A DNA stretch of 64,000 bases from Thauera sp. 28 (GTDB taxonomy: Bacteria > Pseudomonadota > Gammaproteobacteria > Burkholderiales > Rhodocyclaceae): assembly GCF_000310145.2 (NCBI RefSeq), contig NZ_AMXA01000002.1:124001-188000 (forward strand), in the 5' to 3' direction. Shown in pieces: positions 36,962 to 49,351 of the stretch (positions are counted from its first letter, which is position 1; each line of letters starts with the position of its first letter). The notes beneath the pieces are model-generated. The model did not search any database, was not told the DNA's origin, and was given only the letters and a program-made list of their open reading frames with translations. A program made the translations under genes and the position numbers.

Positions 36962-38377
36962 ATGCGCAGCCGCAACACTTCCCTGACCACCGACCAGAAG
37001 GCCCTCGCAGTCAACCTCGACAAGTACAAGTACGGCTCGATCGTCGAGATCGGCGCCGGCCAGGAAGTGGCGCGCCGCTTCTTCCAGGTCGGCGCGGCTG
37101 CGGGCACCATCGCCAAGACCATGTCGGCCTACGACATGGCGGTGAGCGACGACATCTACGGCCATGTCGACCGCTACGTGAGCCGCGCTCGCCTGCTGCA
37201 GATGCTGGACAAGGAGTTCACCCAGGTCGTCGCCCGCCTCGCCCACGTGCGCGCCAAGAACACCACCTTCTTCGCTTATGCGGCCACCGTCACCGCGCGC
37301 AGCTTCAAGCAGAAGAACGAATGCCACGGCTGGGTCGGCATCCGCCTTCAGCTGCACCCGGGCGCCGAGCCGAGCGACGTGATCATGCACGTGCGCATGC
37401 TCGACAACGACAACGCGCTGCAGTCGGAAGCGCTCGGCATCCTTGGCGTCAATCTCATCCACGGCGCCTTCTTCCACCACCAGAATCCGGAGTGGATCGT
37501 CGAGGGTCTGGCCGACGGGCTCGGCTCAGAGCGCATCGAGGTCGACCTCATCCACTTCTCCGGCCCCTACTTCGAGGAAGTCGAGAACCGCCTGATGAAC
37601 CTGCACCTGATCCGCAGCTGGCTCACGCGGGCGGTGGTGTTCAACCCTCAGGGCGAGGTGGTGGTGCCGGGCGAGCTCTTCTACCGCAAGCCCGTGATGG
37701 TGATGCGCGGCAGCTTCAAGCCGGTGACCTACGTCAACGTGGACATGATGAGCGCCGGCCTGCGCCAGTTCAGCCAGCTCGCCGCGGTGGACGAGAACGA
37801 GATCCTGTCGCTGGCCGAAGTAACGATGAACTCGCTGATCAGCGGCGATAACGTTGACGGCGCCGACTTCCTCGCCCGCATCGACCTGCTCGCCTCGCAG
37901 GGCTACACGGTGATGATCTCCGACTACGTGCGCTTCTTCCGCCTGCGCGCCTACCTGCGACGCTACACGCAGAAGCCGATCGGCATCGTGCTGTCCGTGC
38001 GCGACTTCCAGTTCCTGTTCGATGAGAAGTACTACGAAGGTCTCGAGGGCGGCATCCTGGAGGCCTTCGGCAAGCTCTTCCCTGACAACACCCACGTGTA
38101 CGTTTACCCCTCGCGTCCGCGCGGCACCGACGCCGCCGCCACCGTCACCCTCGACAACGTGCAGGTACCGGAGAACCTGCGCCACCTGCTGGCCTACCTG
38201 AAGGCGAACGACAAGCTGGTGGCCGTGCAGCCGCGTGACGACAGCCATCTCCACATCGATATCGCCGAGGTACTCGCCGGCCTGCGCCGCGGTCGCGGCG
38301 AGTGGGAAGCCGATGTGCCCGAGGGCGTTGCAAAACGCATCATCGAATCGCGACTGCTGGGCTACGACACCGAATAG
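36962..38377 (+). CDS. Conserved protein of unknown function (471 residues)
   Basis: I do not recognise a named function. The protein is soluble, with no signal peptide or membrane segment. It begins with the block NLDKYKYGSIVEIGAGQEVARRFFQVGAAAGTIAKTMSAYDM, and has other conserved-looking stretches such as CHGWVGIRLQLHPG, GVNLIHGAFF, FKPVTYVNVDMM and YYEGLEGGILEAFGKLFPDN. The repetition of Gly-rich loops followed by hydrophobic strands suggests an alpha/beta fold. It begins 29 bases after the nitroreductase stop and may be in the same transcript, which hints at a redox or nucleotide-related role (inference). Confidence 0.8.
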   Translation: MRSRNTSLTTDQKALAVNLDKYKYGSIVEIGAGQEVARRFFQVGAAAGTIAKTMSAYDMAVSDDIYGHVDRYVSRARLLQMLDKEFTQVVARLAHVRAKNTTFFAYAATVTARSFKQKNECHGWVGIRLQLHPGAEPSDVIMHVRMLDNDNALQSEALGILGVNLIHGAFFHHQNPEWIVEGLADGLGSERIEVDLIHFSGPYFEEVENRLMNLHLIRSWLTRAVVFNPQGEVVVPGELFYRKPVMVMRGSFKPVTYVNVDMMSAGLRQFSQLAAVDENEILSLAEVTMNSLISGDNVDGADFLARIDLLASQGYTVMISDYVRFFRLRAYLRRYTQKPIGIVLSVRDFQFLFDEKYYEGLEGGILEAFGKLFPDNTHVYVYPSRPRGTDAAATVTLDNVQVPENLRHLLAYLKANDKLVAVQPRDDSHLHIDIAEVLAGLRRGRGEWEADVPEGVAKRIIESRLLGYDTE

Positions 38378-38500
38378 CCCGGCGGCCGCGCGCACGCCAA
38401 CCGCGCTGCGCGCTTGCGGAACTTTCGCGACAACGGCATGCTCTTTATTGCGCCGCAACATCAACACCGCCCCCCAACGGGCTAACTCGCGAGCAAGCGC

Positions 38501-41209
<2,709 letters not shown>

Positions 41210-41260
41210 GCCGCCTTCGGAGGGCGAACCGGCCTGCGTAGTGCCTCTTCCGAAAACGCG

Positions 41261-43156
41261 ATGACCCACGACCAGTCCCTGATCCTGCTCATCCTCGCCG
41301 CCACCGTTGGCATGTTCCTGTGGGGGCGCTGGCGCCACGACATGGTCGCGGCGGGTGCCCTGCTCGCCTGCGTACTCGCCGGGCTGGTCGCACCCGCCGA
41401 GGCCTTCTCCGGCTTCGGCCACCCGGCGGTGGTCACCGTGGCCTGCGTGCTGGTGCTCAGCCGGGGGCTGCAGAGTTCGGGCGCAGTCGATGTGCTCGCC
41501 GCCCGCGTGCTGCCCGCCAAGGCGGGCATGGCCGCAAGCCTGGCCGCGCTCGTCGGCCTAGGGGCGCTGCTTTCGGGCTTCATGAACAACGTGGGGGCGA
41601 TGGCCCTGCTGATGCCGGTGGCGATGCAACTCGCCGGGCGCCTGTCGCTGCCGCCCGGGCGGGTGCTGATGCCGCTGGCCTTCGGCACCATTCTCGGCGG
41701 CATGACCACGATGATCGGCACCCCGCCCAACCTGATCGTGTCCGGCTTCCGTGCCCAGCAGGGCACGGGCGGCTTCGCCATGTTCGACTTCACCCCGATC
41801 GGCCTGGCCGTCGCCCTCGGCGGCATCCTGTTCATCGTGCTGCTCGGCTGGCGCCTCGTGCCCGCGCGCGAGAAGGCGAGCACCGAAGGCTTCGAGACCG
41901 GCGCCTACGTCACCGAGGTGCGCGTGCTGCCCGACAGCAAGGCGGCGGGCCTGCTCCTGCGCGAGATCGAGCGCACGCTGGACGGGGCCGACGCGCAGGT
42001 CATCGGCCTGGTGCGCAACGAGGTTCGCATGAACGCCCCCCAGTCCGGGCGCAAGGTGCTCGCGGGCGACATCCTCGTCATCGAGGCCGAGGCGGACGCC
42101 CTGCCCGAGGTCCTGTCCACGCTGGGGCTGAAACTGGAGGAGGCCGGCTCGTCGAGCGCGGAGGACGAGACCGGGCAGGAGGACAAGGGCGAAAAGAACC
42201 ACGGTCAGGACAAAGCCGGCGAGAAGGCCGGACACAAGGCCGGGCGCGAGGGCGAGGACGCCGAAGCCGAAGCGGACAGATCACCCCAGGACGACGAGAT
42301 CACCCTGATGGAGCTCGTCGTCCGCCCCGAGGCCGGCCTCATCGGCCGCTCGGCCAAGGACCTGCTGCTGCGCACCCGCTACGGCCTCAACCTGCTTGCC
42401 GTGTCGCGCGAGGGCGCGCGCTCCAAGGCCCGGCTGAGGACCCTGAAGATCCAGGCTGGCGACCTGCTGCTGATGCAGGGCCCGCTTGAAGCCTTGAGCG
42501 AGTTCGCCGCCGACTCGGGCTGCGTGCCACTGGCGCGGCGCGACTTGCGCATCCCCGACCGCGGCAAGGCCTGGGTCGCCGGGCTCGTCATGGCCTTCGC
42601 GGTCGGCGGCGCCGCCCTCGGCCTGTTGCCGGCGGCAATCTCCTTCGCGCTCGGCGTGCTTGCCTCGATGGCCCTGCGCACCGTGCCGCTGCGCGCGGTG
42701 TACGAAAGCATCGACTGGTCGGTGATCGTGCTCCTGGGCGCGCTGATCCCGGTCGCGGGGGCGATGGAGTCGACCGGCAGCGCCAACCTCATCGCGCGCG
42801 CCTTGCTCGAGGGTGTGGCGCGCGGCGACGCGATCGTCGGCCTCACTCTCGTGATGGTGGTCACCATGTTCCTGTCCGACCTCATGAACAACGCCGCGAC
42901 CGCGGCGGTGATGTGCCCGATTGCGATCGGCACCGCAGCCGCGCTGGGGGCAAGCGCCGACCCTTTCCTGATGGCAGTCGCGATCGGCGCCTCTTGCGCC
43001 TTCCTAACCCCCATAGGGCACCAGAACAACACGCTGATCCTTGGCCCAGGCGGCTTTCGCTTCGGAGACTACTGGCGCCTCGGGCTACCCCTCGAGCTTC
43101 TCGTCGTGGCGATCGCCATCCCCCTGCTCATGCTCTTCTGGCCACTGCACGGCTGA
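41261..43156 (+). CDS. SLC13-family permease with two TrkA-C domains and a charged insert
   Basis: A 631-residue permease. N-terminal membrane half (about 1-205) has SGFMNNVGAMALLMPVA and GGMTTMIGTPPNLIVSGF. Two RCK-C (TrkA-C) domains follow (about 210-290 and 345-415). Between them is a hydrophilic low-complexity insert of about 55 residues rich in Glu, Asp, Lys and Gly (residues about 290-345). The C-terminal membrane half has FLSDLMNNAATAAVMCPIAIG and PIGHQNNTLILGPGGF. The family imports dicarboxylates, sulfate or other anions; the substrate is unknown. Confidence 0.88.
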   Translation: MTHDQSLILLILAATVGMFLWGRWRHDMVAAGALLACVLAGLVAPAEAFSGFGHPAVVTVACVLVLSRGLQSSGAVDVLAARVLPAKAGMAASLAALVGLGALLSGFMNNVGAMALLMPVAMQLAGRLSLPPGRVLMPLAFGTILGGMTTMIGTPPNLIVSGFRAQQGTGGFAMFDFTPIGLAVALGGILFIVLLGWRLVPAREKASTEGFETGAYVTEVRVLPDSKAAGLLLREIERTLDGADAQVIGLVRNEVRMNAPQSGRKVLAGDILVIEAEADALPEVLSTLGLKLEEAGSSSAEDETGQEDKGEKNHGQDKAGEKAGHKAGREGEDAEAEADRSPQDDEITLMELVVRPEAGLIGRSAKDLLLRTRYGLNLLAVSREGARSKARLRTLKIQAGDLLLMQGPLEALSEFAADSGCVPLARRDLRIPDRGKAWVAGLVMAFAVGGAALGLLPAAISFALGVLASMALRTVPLRAVYESIDWSVIVLLGALIPVAGAMESTGSANLIARALLEGVARGDAIVGLTLVMVVTMFLSDLMNNAATAAVMCPIAIGTAAALGASADPFLMAVAIGASCAFLTPIGHQNNTLILGPGGFRFGDYWRLGLPLELLVVAIAIPLLMLFWPLHG

Positions 43157-43370
43157 CCCTCGGCAGCCGGACACAGGTCACGGCTACATGGTGGTAGAAG
43201 CTCAACCGGTCCGATCGAATTTGTGACAAGAGTCCAGGCCAATTCGTGAACCTCAGGTGCAGTGTCATCCCTCGTTCCTGAGGGAGGGGAGGAGGTCGGG
43301 TCCGGCGACCTTTGCATGCCGGCCCACGCGCTAGTAGAGTCCAAGCGCGCCCACCCTTGCAGAGCACATC

Positions 43371-44804
43371 ATGCCGATCACCCGCAAGCGCGCCGTGTTT
43401 GCGGCGGTCTTCGTCGCCCACACGCTCGGCGTCTTGTCCTCCATCGACGCCCTGATGTCCACCCGCACCGCACCCGGCGCTGTGGCCTGGATCGTGTCGC
43501 TGAGCACCTTCCCTTACGTCACCGTGCCGGCCTACTGGGTTTTCGGGCGGAACCGTTTCAACGGCTACGTGATCGGCCGTCGCGAGGACGACAGCCTGCT
43601 CTACCGTGAGCTCGCGCAGAAGATGTCACACGTGGGACAGTACGCAATCGCGCCGCCCGACGCCCAGCAGCAACTGCAGGTCATGGAGCGCCTGGCCAAG
43701 CTGCCACTGCTCGGCGGCAACGAAGCCGAGTTGCTGATCGACGGTGAGGCCGCGTTCGCCAGCATGTTCGCCGGCATCGATGCAGCCGAGCGTTATCTGC
43801 TGGTGCAGTTCTACATCGTGCGCGACGACGCCCTCGGCCGCGAACTCAAGCGCCGCCTCGAAGCCCGAGCGCGTGCGGGAGTGAAGGTGCATTTCCTGTA
43901 TGACGAGATCGGCAGCTACCGGCTGCCGCGGCGCTATGTGCAGGAGCTGCGGGCCGCGGGTGTCGAGGTGCGCCCCTTCCACTCCACCCAGGGCTCAGGC
44001 AATCGCTTTCAGCTCAACTTCCGCAACCACCGCAAGATCATCGTCGCCGACGGCCGCGTGGGCTGGGTAGGCGGCTTCAACGTCGGTGACGAGTACTTGG
44101 GTCGCGACCGCCGCATCGGTCCCTGGCGCGACACCCACATGAAGCTCATCGGCCCGGCCGTGTTCAGCCTGCAGCTGTCCTTCCTCGAAGACTGGCACTG
44201 GGCGAGCGGCGAAATTCTGGACTTCGACTGGCAGCCGGCCACGGCGGCAAACGGTGGCATGCCGGTCCTGATGCTGCCGAGCGGCCCCGCCGACCGCTTC
44301 GAGACCGCCAGCCTGATGGTGCAGCATGCGCTCGCATCGGCGCGCCACCGCGCCTGGATCGCCAGCCCCTACTTCGTACCTGACGAATCGGTGCTCAACG
44401 CGCTCAAGCTCGCCGCGCTGCGCGGGGTGGACGTTCGCATCCTCATCCCTGAGCGTCCGGATAACATCCTCACCTGGCTCGCGGCCTACGCTTTCGTCGG
44501 GCCGCTGCTTGAGGCCGGCGTGCACATCCATCGCTACCAGGCGGGCTTCCTGCATGGCAAGACCATGCTCATCGACGACGGCGCCGCGGCAGTGGGCACG
44601 GTCAACCTCGACAACCGCTCCTTCCGCCTCAACTTCGAGATCACCGCCTGGGTGCTGGACGAGGGCTTCGGCCGCGACGTGGCGGCCATGTTCGAGGCGG
44701 ACTTCGCGCGCTCGCGCGAGATGACGCTGGCCGAGGTGCTCGACCAGCCGTGGTGGTTCCGCGCCGCCTCGCGCGCTGCCCATCTCACCGCACCGGTGCT
44801 GTGA
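43371..44804 (+). CDS. cls: Cardiolipin synthase
   Basis: Cls makes cardiolipin from two phosphatidylglycerol molecules in the inner membrane. The 477-residue protein has two N-terminal hydrophobic segments (KRAVFAAVFVAHTLGVLSSI and AWIVSLSTFPYVTVPAYWVFG) and two phospholipase D HKD motifs: NHRKIIVADGRVGWVGGFN and HGKTMLIDDGAAAVGTVNL. Its end overlaps the convergent nasA end by 20 bases. The 214 bases upstream carry no gene. Confidence 0.94.
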   Translation: MPITRKRAVFAAVFVAHTLGVLSSIDALMSTRTAPGAVAWIVSLSTFPYVTVPAYWVFGRNRFNGYVIGRREDDSLLYRELAQKMSHVGQYAIAPPDAQQQLQVMERLAKLPLLGGNEAELLIDGEAAFASMFAGIDAAERYLLVQFYIVRDDALGRELKRRLEARARAGVKVHFLYDEIGSYRLPRRYVQELRAAGVEVRPFHSTQGSGNRFQLNFRNHRKIIVADGRVGWVGGFNVGDEYLGRDRRIGPWRDTHMKLIGPAVFSLQLSFLEDWHWASGEILDFDWQPATAANGGMPVLMLPSGPADRFETASLMVQHALASARHRAWIASPYFVPDESVLNALKLAALRGVDVRILIPERPDNILTWLAAYAFVGPLLEAGVHIHRYQAGFLHGKTMLIDDGAAAVGTVNLDNRSFRLNFEITAWVLDEGFGRDVAAMFEADFARSREMTLAEVLDQPWWFRAASRAAHLTAPVL

Positions 44805-47553
44805 GCATGCGCCGGATCTCGGGCACACAGGACCCACAAGACGTGCCGCAGCCCAACTTCGCCTGCAAGGCATCGAGATCGGCGCCGGCGCCGATGGCGG
44901 CGGCGATCTCGTTCTCGGACACGTTCAGGCAGTTGCACACGATCCGACCCCGTCCGGCTGCCGCCGTGGGCGGCACCGACAGCGGCGCCAGCAGCCAGCG
45001 CCGCAGCTCGGCGGTGGACTGCGCCTCCACCATCAGTTCTCGCAGCCAGGCGCCCGCCACCGTGTCTCCAGCCAGGCGCACGCCGACCAGGCATTCGTTG
45101 TCGATCCGCGCGCGCTTGCTGATGCCCCGCCGCCGATCCTCGAAGCTCAGCACGCAGTCGTCGTCCAACCCGAGCAGGGCATCGAGCTCGGCCAGCCAGG
45201 CCGGCGGGATCGGCTGGTCATGCGCGACCCGCATCACGACTGCAGCGGTATCGCGACCGGCAAGCGCGAGCGAGGCATAGGCGAAACGTTCGAGCCACGG
45301 CACCAGGGACTCGGCTTGCTCGATGGCTGCGCATTCGTCACGCTCGACACGCATCAGCAGCATCTGCCAGGGCAGCTCGGCGCGCTCGATGGCAATCGCG
45401 CTGTGCTTGAGCTCGGGTTGTCTGGAGAATGGGTCCACGTCGCCACCGACCAGTACGTTGATCCCGCCCGAGTCGAGTACGTTGCGCCCCCAGTGCATGG
45501 CCACGAAGGCCTGGCCGCGCCCGACCTCCTCCGACGCATGCGCACGCAGCACCAGCTCGCCGCGCCGGCTCGACACCCGCAGCAGCTCGCCACTGCGCAC
45601 GCCATACGTCTGCAGGTCGGCGGGGTTGAGATCGATGCGGGCCTCGTCCACATGGCTGTACAGGCGTGCAACCTTGCCGGTGCGGCTCATGCCGTGCCAC
45701 TGATCGCGCAGGCGGCCGGTGGTGAGGTGCAACGGATAGCAGGCATCGACCTGCTCCGCCGTGCTCGCCTGCACAGGCACCACGAAACGTGCGCGGCCGC
45801 TCGGGGTCGGGAAATGCCCGTCGGCATACAGACGCCCCCTGCCCGCCTCCCCTGCCGCGCGCATCGCGGCCGTGAGCGGCCATTGCTGCGGCCCCGCGCT
45901 GTCGAGCAGGGCATAGTCGAGGCCGGTGATGTCGAGATCACGTCCGGCGGTGCTCGCCACGTGCTCGGCAAAGATCGCTTCCACGCCGTCATAGGCGAAC
46001 ATGCGCCCGGCCTGCGGCTTGCCGATCAACGGTCCGAGTGCACGTGCGAAGTCGCACACGATGCGCCAGTCGGGCCGCGCCTCGGCGGGCGGCGGCAAGG
46101 CCCGCTTCACATGCGTGATGCGGCGCTCGGAATTGGTCACCGTGCCCTCCTTCTCGCCCCAGGTCGCCGCCGGCAGCATGAGATCGGCAAAGGCTGCGGT
46201 CTCGGTACTGCGAAACGCCTCCTGCAGCACGACGAAGTCGCAGCGCTGCAAGGCCTCTCGCACCCGCTCGAGTTCGGGCATCGACTGCGCCGGATTGGTG
46301 CACGCGATCCACAGCGCCTTGATGCGGCCTTCGCGCACGGCCTGGAACAGCTCCACCGCGGTCAGTCCCGGCGTGGCGGGCACGCTATCGACGCCCCACA
46401 GACGGGCGATTTCTTCGCGATGGGCCGGGTTGGCCAGGTCGCGATGGGCGGACAGCAGGTTGGCCAGCCCGCCCACCTCGCGCCCGCCCATCGCGTTGGG
46501 CTGGCCGGTGAGCGAGAACGGTCCGCAGCCCGGCTTGCCGATCTTGCCGGTGGCGAGCGATAGCGCGATCAGCGCCGCGCCGTTGTGGGTACCGTGGGTG
46601 GACTGGTTGAGGCCCTGGCACCACAGCGACAGCGCCGCCGGCGACTGCCCCCACCAGCGCGCAGCGGTGACGATGTCGGCCTCGGCGACGCCGCACACGC
46701 CGGCCGCCACAGCCGGCGTGATCGTGTCCACATGCGTGCGCAGCGCATCGAAGCCCTCGGTATGGGCGGCGATGAAAGCGGCGTCGACCAGGCCCTCGCG
46801 CAGCAGCACATGCAGCATCGCGTTGTACAGCCAGATGTCGGTGCCAGGCAGGATGGCCAGGTGCAGGTCGGCACTGGCGGCGGTGTCGGTGCGGCGCGGA
46901 TCGACCACGATCAGCTTCATGTGCGGGCGCGCCTTCCTCGCATCCTCGATGCGACGGAAGGCGACCGGATGGGCATAGGCAGGATTGGCACCGGCGATCA
47001 GGATGCAGTCGGCGTGGTCGAAGTCCTCGTAGGCGCAAGGCGGCGCATCCGCACCCAGGGTCTGCTTGTAGGCAGCGACCGCACTCGACATGCACAGCCG
47101 CGAGTTGGTATCGACGTTGTTGCTGCCGATCAGGCCCTTCATCGCCTTGTTGAAGACATAGTAGTCCTCGGTCAGCAACTGGCCGGAGATGTAGAAGGCC
47201 ACTGCGTCCGGGCCATGGGTGTTGATGACCTCGGCGAAACGGTTCGCCGCGGTGGCGATGGCCTCATCCCAGCCCACGCGCTGGCGTGGCTCGCCACGCG
47301 TGCGCCGCAGCTCCGGGTGCAGCAGCCGTGTCTGCGGCCGTGCAGTGAGGTGCAGGGTCGAACCCTTGGTGCACAGGCGGCCGAAGTTGGCCGGATGCGC
47401 GGGGTCCCCGCGCACGCCGGTGATGCGTTCGCCGTCGTGCTCGATCAGCACACCGCAGCCGACGCCACAATAGGGACAGGTCGCGCGGGTCTGCATCGGA
47501 GATGGGGATGGCGACGGGGCTGTGGTCTTCGCTGGCAGATCGGAAGTCATCAT
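44785..47553 (-). CDS. nasA: Assimilatory nitrate reductase catalytic subunit with C-terminal BFD-like [2Fe-2S] domain
   Basis: NasA reduces nitrate to nitrite in the cytoplasm with a Mo-bis-MGD cofactor and a [4Fe-4S] cluster. The 922-residue protein has N-terminal CPYCGVGCGV with further Cys at CTKG, the SNNVDTNSRLCMSSAVAAYK region, a C-terminal molydopterin dinucleotide-binding domain (HLTTGRLRDQWHGMSRTGK), and a bacterioferritin-associated-ferredoxin-type domain at the C-terminus (RIVCNCLNVSENEIAAAI and LGCGTSCGSCVPEI). It is last in the narK-kinase-nasA run. Start 47553 is 14 bases past the kinase stop; an internal ATG at 47496 is possible. Confidence 0.95.
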   Translation of the reverse strand: MMTSDLPAKTTAPSPSPSPMQTRATCPYCGVGCGVLIEHDGERITGVRGDPAHPANFGRLCTKGSTLHLTARPQTRLLHPELRRTRGEPRQRVGWDEAIATAANRFAEVINTHGPDAVAFYISGQLLTEDYYVFNKAMKGLIGSNNVDTNSRLCMSSAVAAYKQTLGADAPPCAYEDFDHADCILIAGANPAYAHPVAFRRIEDARKARPHMKLIVVDPRRTDTAASADLHLAILPGTDIWLYNAMLHVLLREGLVDAAFIAAHTEGFDALRTHVDTITPAVAAGVCGVAEADIVTAARWWGQSPAALSLWCQGLNQSTHGTHNGAALIALSLATGKIGKPGCGPFSLTGQPNAMGGREVGGLANLLSAHRDLANPAHREEIARLWGVDSVPATPGLTAVELFQAVREGRIKALWIACTNPAQSMPELERVREALQRCDFVVLQEAFRSTETAAFADLMLPAATWGEKEGTVTNSERRITHVKRALPPPAEARPDWRIVCDFARALGPLIGKPQAGRMFAYDGVEAIFAEHVASTAGRDLDITGLDYALLDSAGPQQWPLTAAMRAAGEAGRGRLYADGHFPTPSGRARFVVPVQASTAEQVDACYPLHLTTGRLRDQWHGMSRTGKVARLYSHVDEARIDLNPADLQTYGVRSGELLRVSSRRGELVLRAHASEEVGRGQAFVAMHWGRNVLDSGGINVLVGGDVDPFSRQPELKHSAIAIERAELPWQMLLMRVERDECAAIEQAESLVPWLERFAYASLALAGRDTAAVVMRVAHDQPIPPAWLAELDALLGLDDDCVLSFEDRRRGISKRARIDNECLVGVRLAGDTVAGAWLRELMVEAQSTAELRRWLLAPLSVPPTAAAGRGRIVCNCLNVSENEIAAAIGAGADLDALQAKLGCGTSCGSCVPEIRRMLTAPVR

Positions 47554-47566
47554 GGAGCCTTTGGTT

Positions 47567-49315
47567 CTAGTGGCGGCTGAGCAGGTACAGCAGCACGACG
47601 TTGAGTGCGAGCGATAGCGCGGCGACGATCTTCAGCGCCAGGCGCGGGTTGCGCTCGAGCAAGGGCACGCGGCGGCGGGTGGCAAGCGGACGGCTCGCAC
47701 CGCGTTCGAGTGCGAGCAGGAACTCCTCGGCGGTCTCGAAGCGATCCTGCATCTCGCGCGCGCAGGCCTTCAGCAAGACGCTCTCGAGCCACTCGGGGGT
47801 GTCGGGGCGGTAACGCGTCGGCGGTACCGGGGCGGCAAAGCGCGGGTGCTGGAAAGGCTCCACCTCGCCATAGGGGTACTTTCGCGTCAGCAGCTCGTAG
47901 AGCGTGACACCGCAGGCGTAGAGATCGGAAGACTCGCTTGCCTGAGCGCCGGCAAACAGTTCGGGCGCCATGTAGGACGGAGTGCCCGGGTTGTTGATCT
48001 CGGCGAGGTCCTCGGCGTCGGTCGCGGCCACACCGAGGTCGAGCAGGCGCAACTCGCCACTGCGGTCGATATGGACATTGTCGGGCTTGATATCGCGGTG
48101 CACGATGCCGAGTCGGTGCAGCACCGCCACCCTGCGCAGCAAGGCACGGCCGATGCCGACCAGTTCATGCGCCTCATAGCGGTGCCCACGGGCAAGGCTG
48201 GCCTTCAGCGTTTCGCCCTCATGCCAGCTCATCAGGTAGTACAGGTGCGCACGCGCATGGTCGCACACGCGCGGAAAGCCCTTGCCCGGGACACGGCGGG
48301 CCAGCCACTCCTCGCGCACCAGCGCGCTCACCGCCTCGTCGTCGTCCGCCTCCGGGCGCAGCGTCTTCAGTACCAGGGCCTCACCGCTGCTCAAGCGCGT
48401 GACCCGGTAGAGCAGCGTCACGCGCGATTCGTGCAGCACCTCTTCCACACGCAGGCCGTCGATCGCCTGCCCTGGCTTGAGCCGCGGCGGCAAGGGCAGG
48501 CGGTGACTGTCGGCGAGGCGGTCGCGCAGGTTGTCGGCAGGCAGCGCGTCGACATTGGCCACCAGCGCAGTGGCGTTGTCGGTGGCACCGCGGCGCAGCG
48601 CACCCTGGGCAAGCGCATCGGCAGCCCGTTGGGCATCCGGCTGCGCCTGCAGTACGGCGGCGATGCCGGCATCGCCGAGCGTGGTCCATACGCCATCTGT
48701 CGCCAGCACGAAGCGGTCGCCGGCAGCCAGCTCGCCATCGTCGTGGTCGACCAGCAGGCGTGCCTCCAGACCGATCGCACGGCGCAGCACGTTGTCGAAC
48801 TCGGGGTGCGCCCAGGTGTGGTCCTCGGTCAGGCGCAGCAGTTCGCCCGCCCGCCAGCGGTAGGCGCGCGAGTCGCCCACGTGGGCGACGTGATAGCGCC
48901 GACCGCGCAGCACCACGGCCGTCAGCGTGGTCGCCATGCCGGCATACTCGCGCGCCTTCGCCGACTGGCCGAGCAGCCAGCGATTGACCGCAGCGAGCAC
49001 GGTATCGACCGACTTGTCGACGCTCCAGGTCTGCGGCGTCGAAAAGTAGTCGGCGAGCAGGCTACGCACCGTCTGCTCGGCGGCCTCGCGGCCGTGGGCA
49101 TGACCGCCCACACCGTCGGCCACGGCCAGCAGCATGCCCTTGGCCTCGAGCTCCTCGCCTTCGGGCGTGGCAGCGCCGACGAAATCCTCGTTGCGCGGGC
49201 GCGGCCCCTGCGCGCTGGCGTGGCCCAGGCTGACCCGCAGGGCGGACGCAGCACGTGCCGGCGGCGACACGCTGCCCGCCACGGCGGGTTGTGTGATTGC
49301 ATTGAGCGTACGCAC
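47567..49315 (-). CDS. Bifunctional PP2C phosphatase / Ser-Thr protein kinase
   Basis: A 582-residue fusion. The N-terminal PP2C domain (about 25-250) has RNEDFVGA, AVADGVGGHAHG, HVGDSRAYRW, LATDGVWTTLG and GATDNATAL, giving all metal-binding Asp positions. The kinase domain (about 270-540) has the Lys in ALVLKTLRP, HRDIKPDNVHID and a DLG rather than DFG (RLLDLGVA); the Gly-rich loop is poorly formed. A single C-terminal membrane segment (LKIVAALSLALNVVLLYLLSR) anchors it. Such genes occur in nitrate-assimilation operons of several proteobacteria, but the substrate is unknown. Confidence 0.9.
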   Translation of the reverse strand: MRTLNAITQPAVAGSVSPPARAASALRVSLGHASAQGPRPRNEDFVGAATPEGEELEAKGMLLAVADGVGGHAHGREAAEQTVRSLLADYFSTPQTWSVDKSVDTVLAAVNRWLLGQSAKAREYAGMATTLTAVVLRGRRYHVAHVGDSRAYRWRAGELLRLTEDHTWAHPEFDNVLRRAIGLEARLLVDHDDGELAAGDRFVLATDGVWTTLGDAGIAAVLQAQPDAQRAADALAQGALRRGATDNATALVANVDALPADNLRDRLADSHRLPLPPRLKPGQAIDGLRVEEVLHESRVTLLYRVTRLSSGEALVLKTLRPEADDDEAVSALVREEWLARRVPGKGFPRVCDHARAHLYYLMSWHEGETLKASLARGHRYEAHELVGIGRALLRRVAVLHRLGIVHRDIKPDNVHIDRSGELRLLDLGVAATDAEDLAEINNPGTPSYMAPELFAGAQASESSDLYACGVTLYELLTRKYPYGEVEPFQHPRFAAPVPPTRYRPDTPEWLESVLLKACAREMQDRFETAEEFLLALERGASRPLATRRRVPLLERNPRLALKIVAALSLALNVVLLYLLSRH

Positions 49316-49351
49316 GATGCCTCCGTTACGGATCTGGCGGACGGGCCGGGC

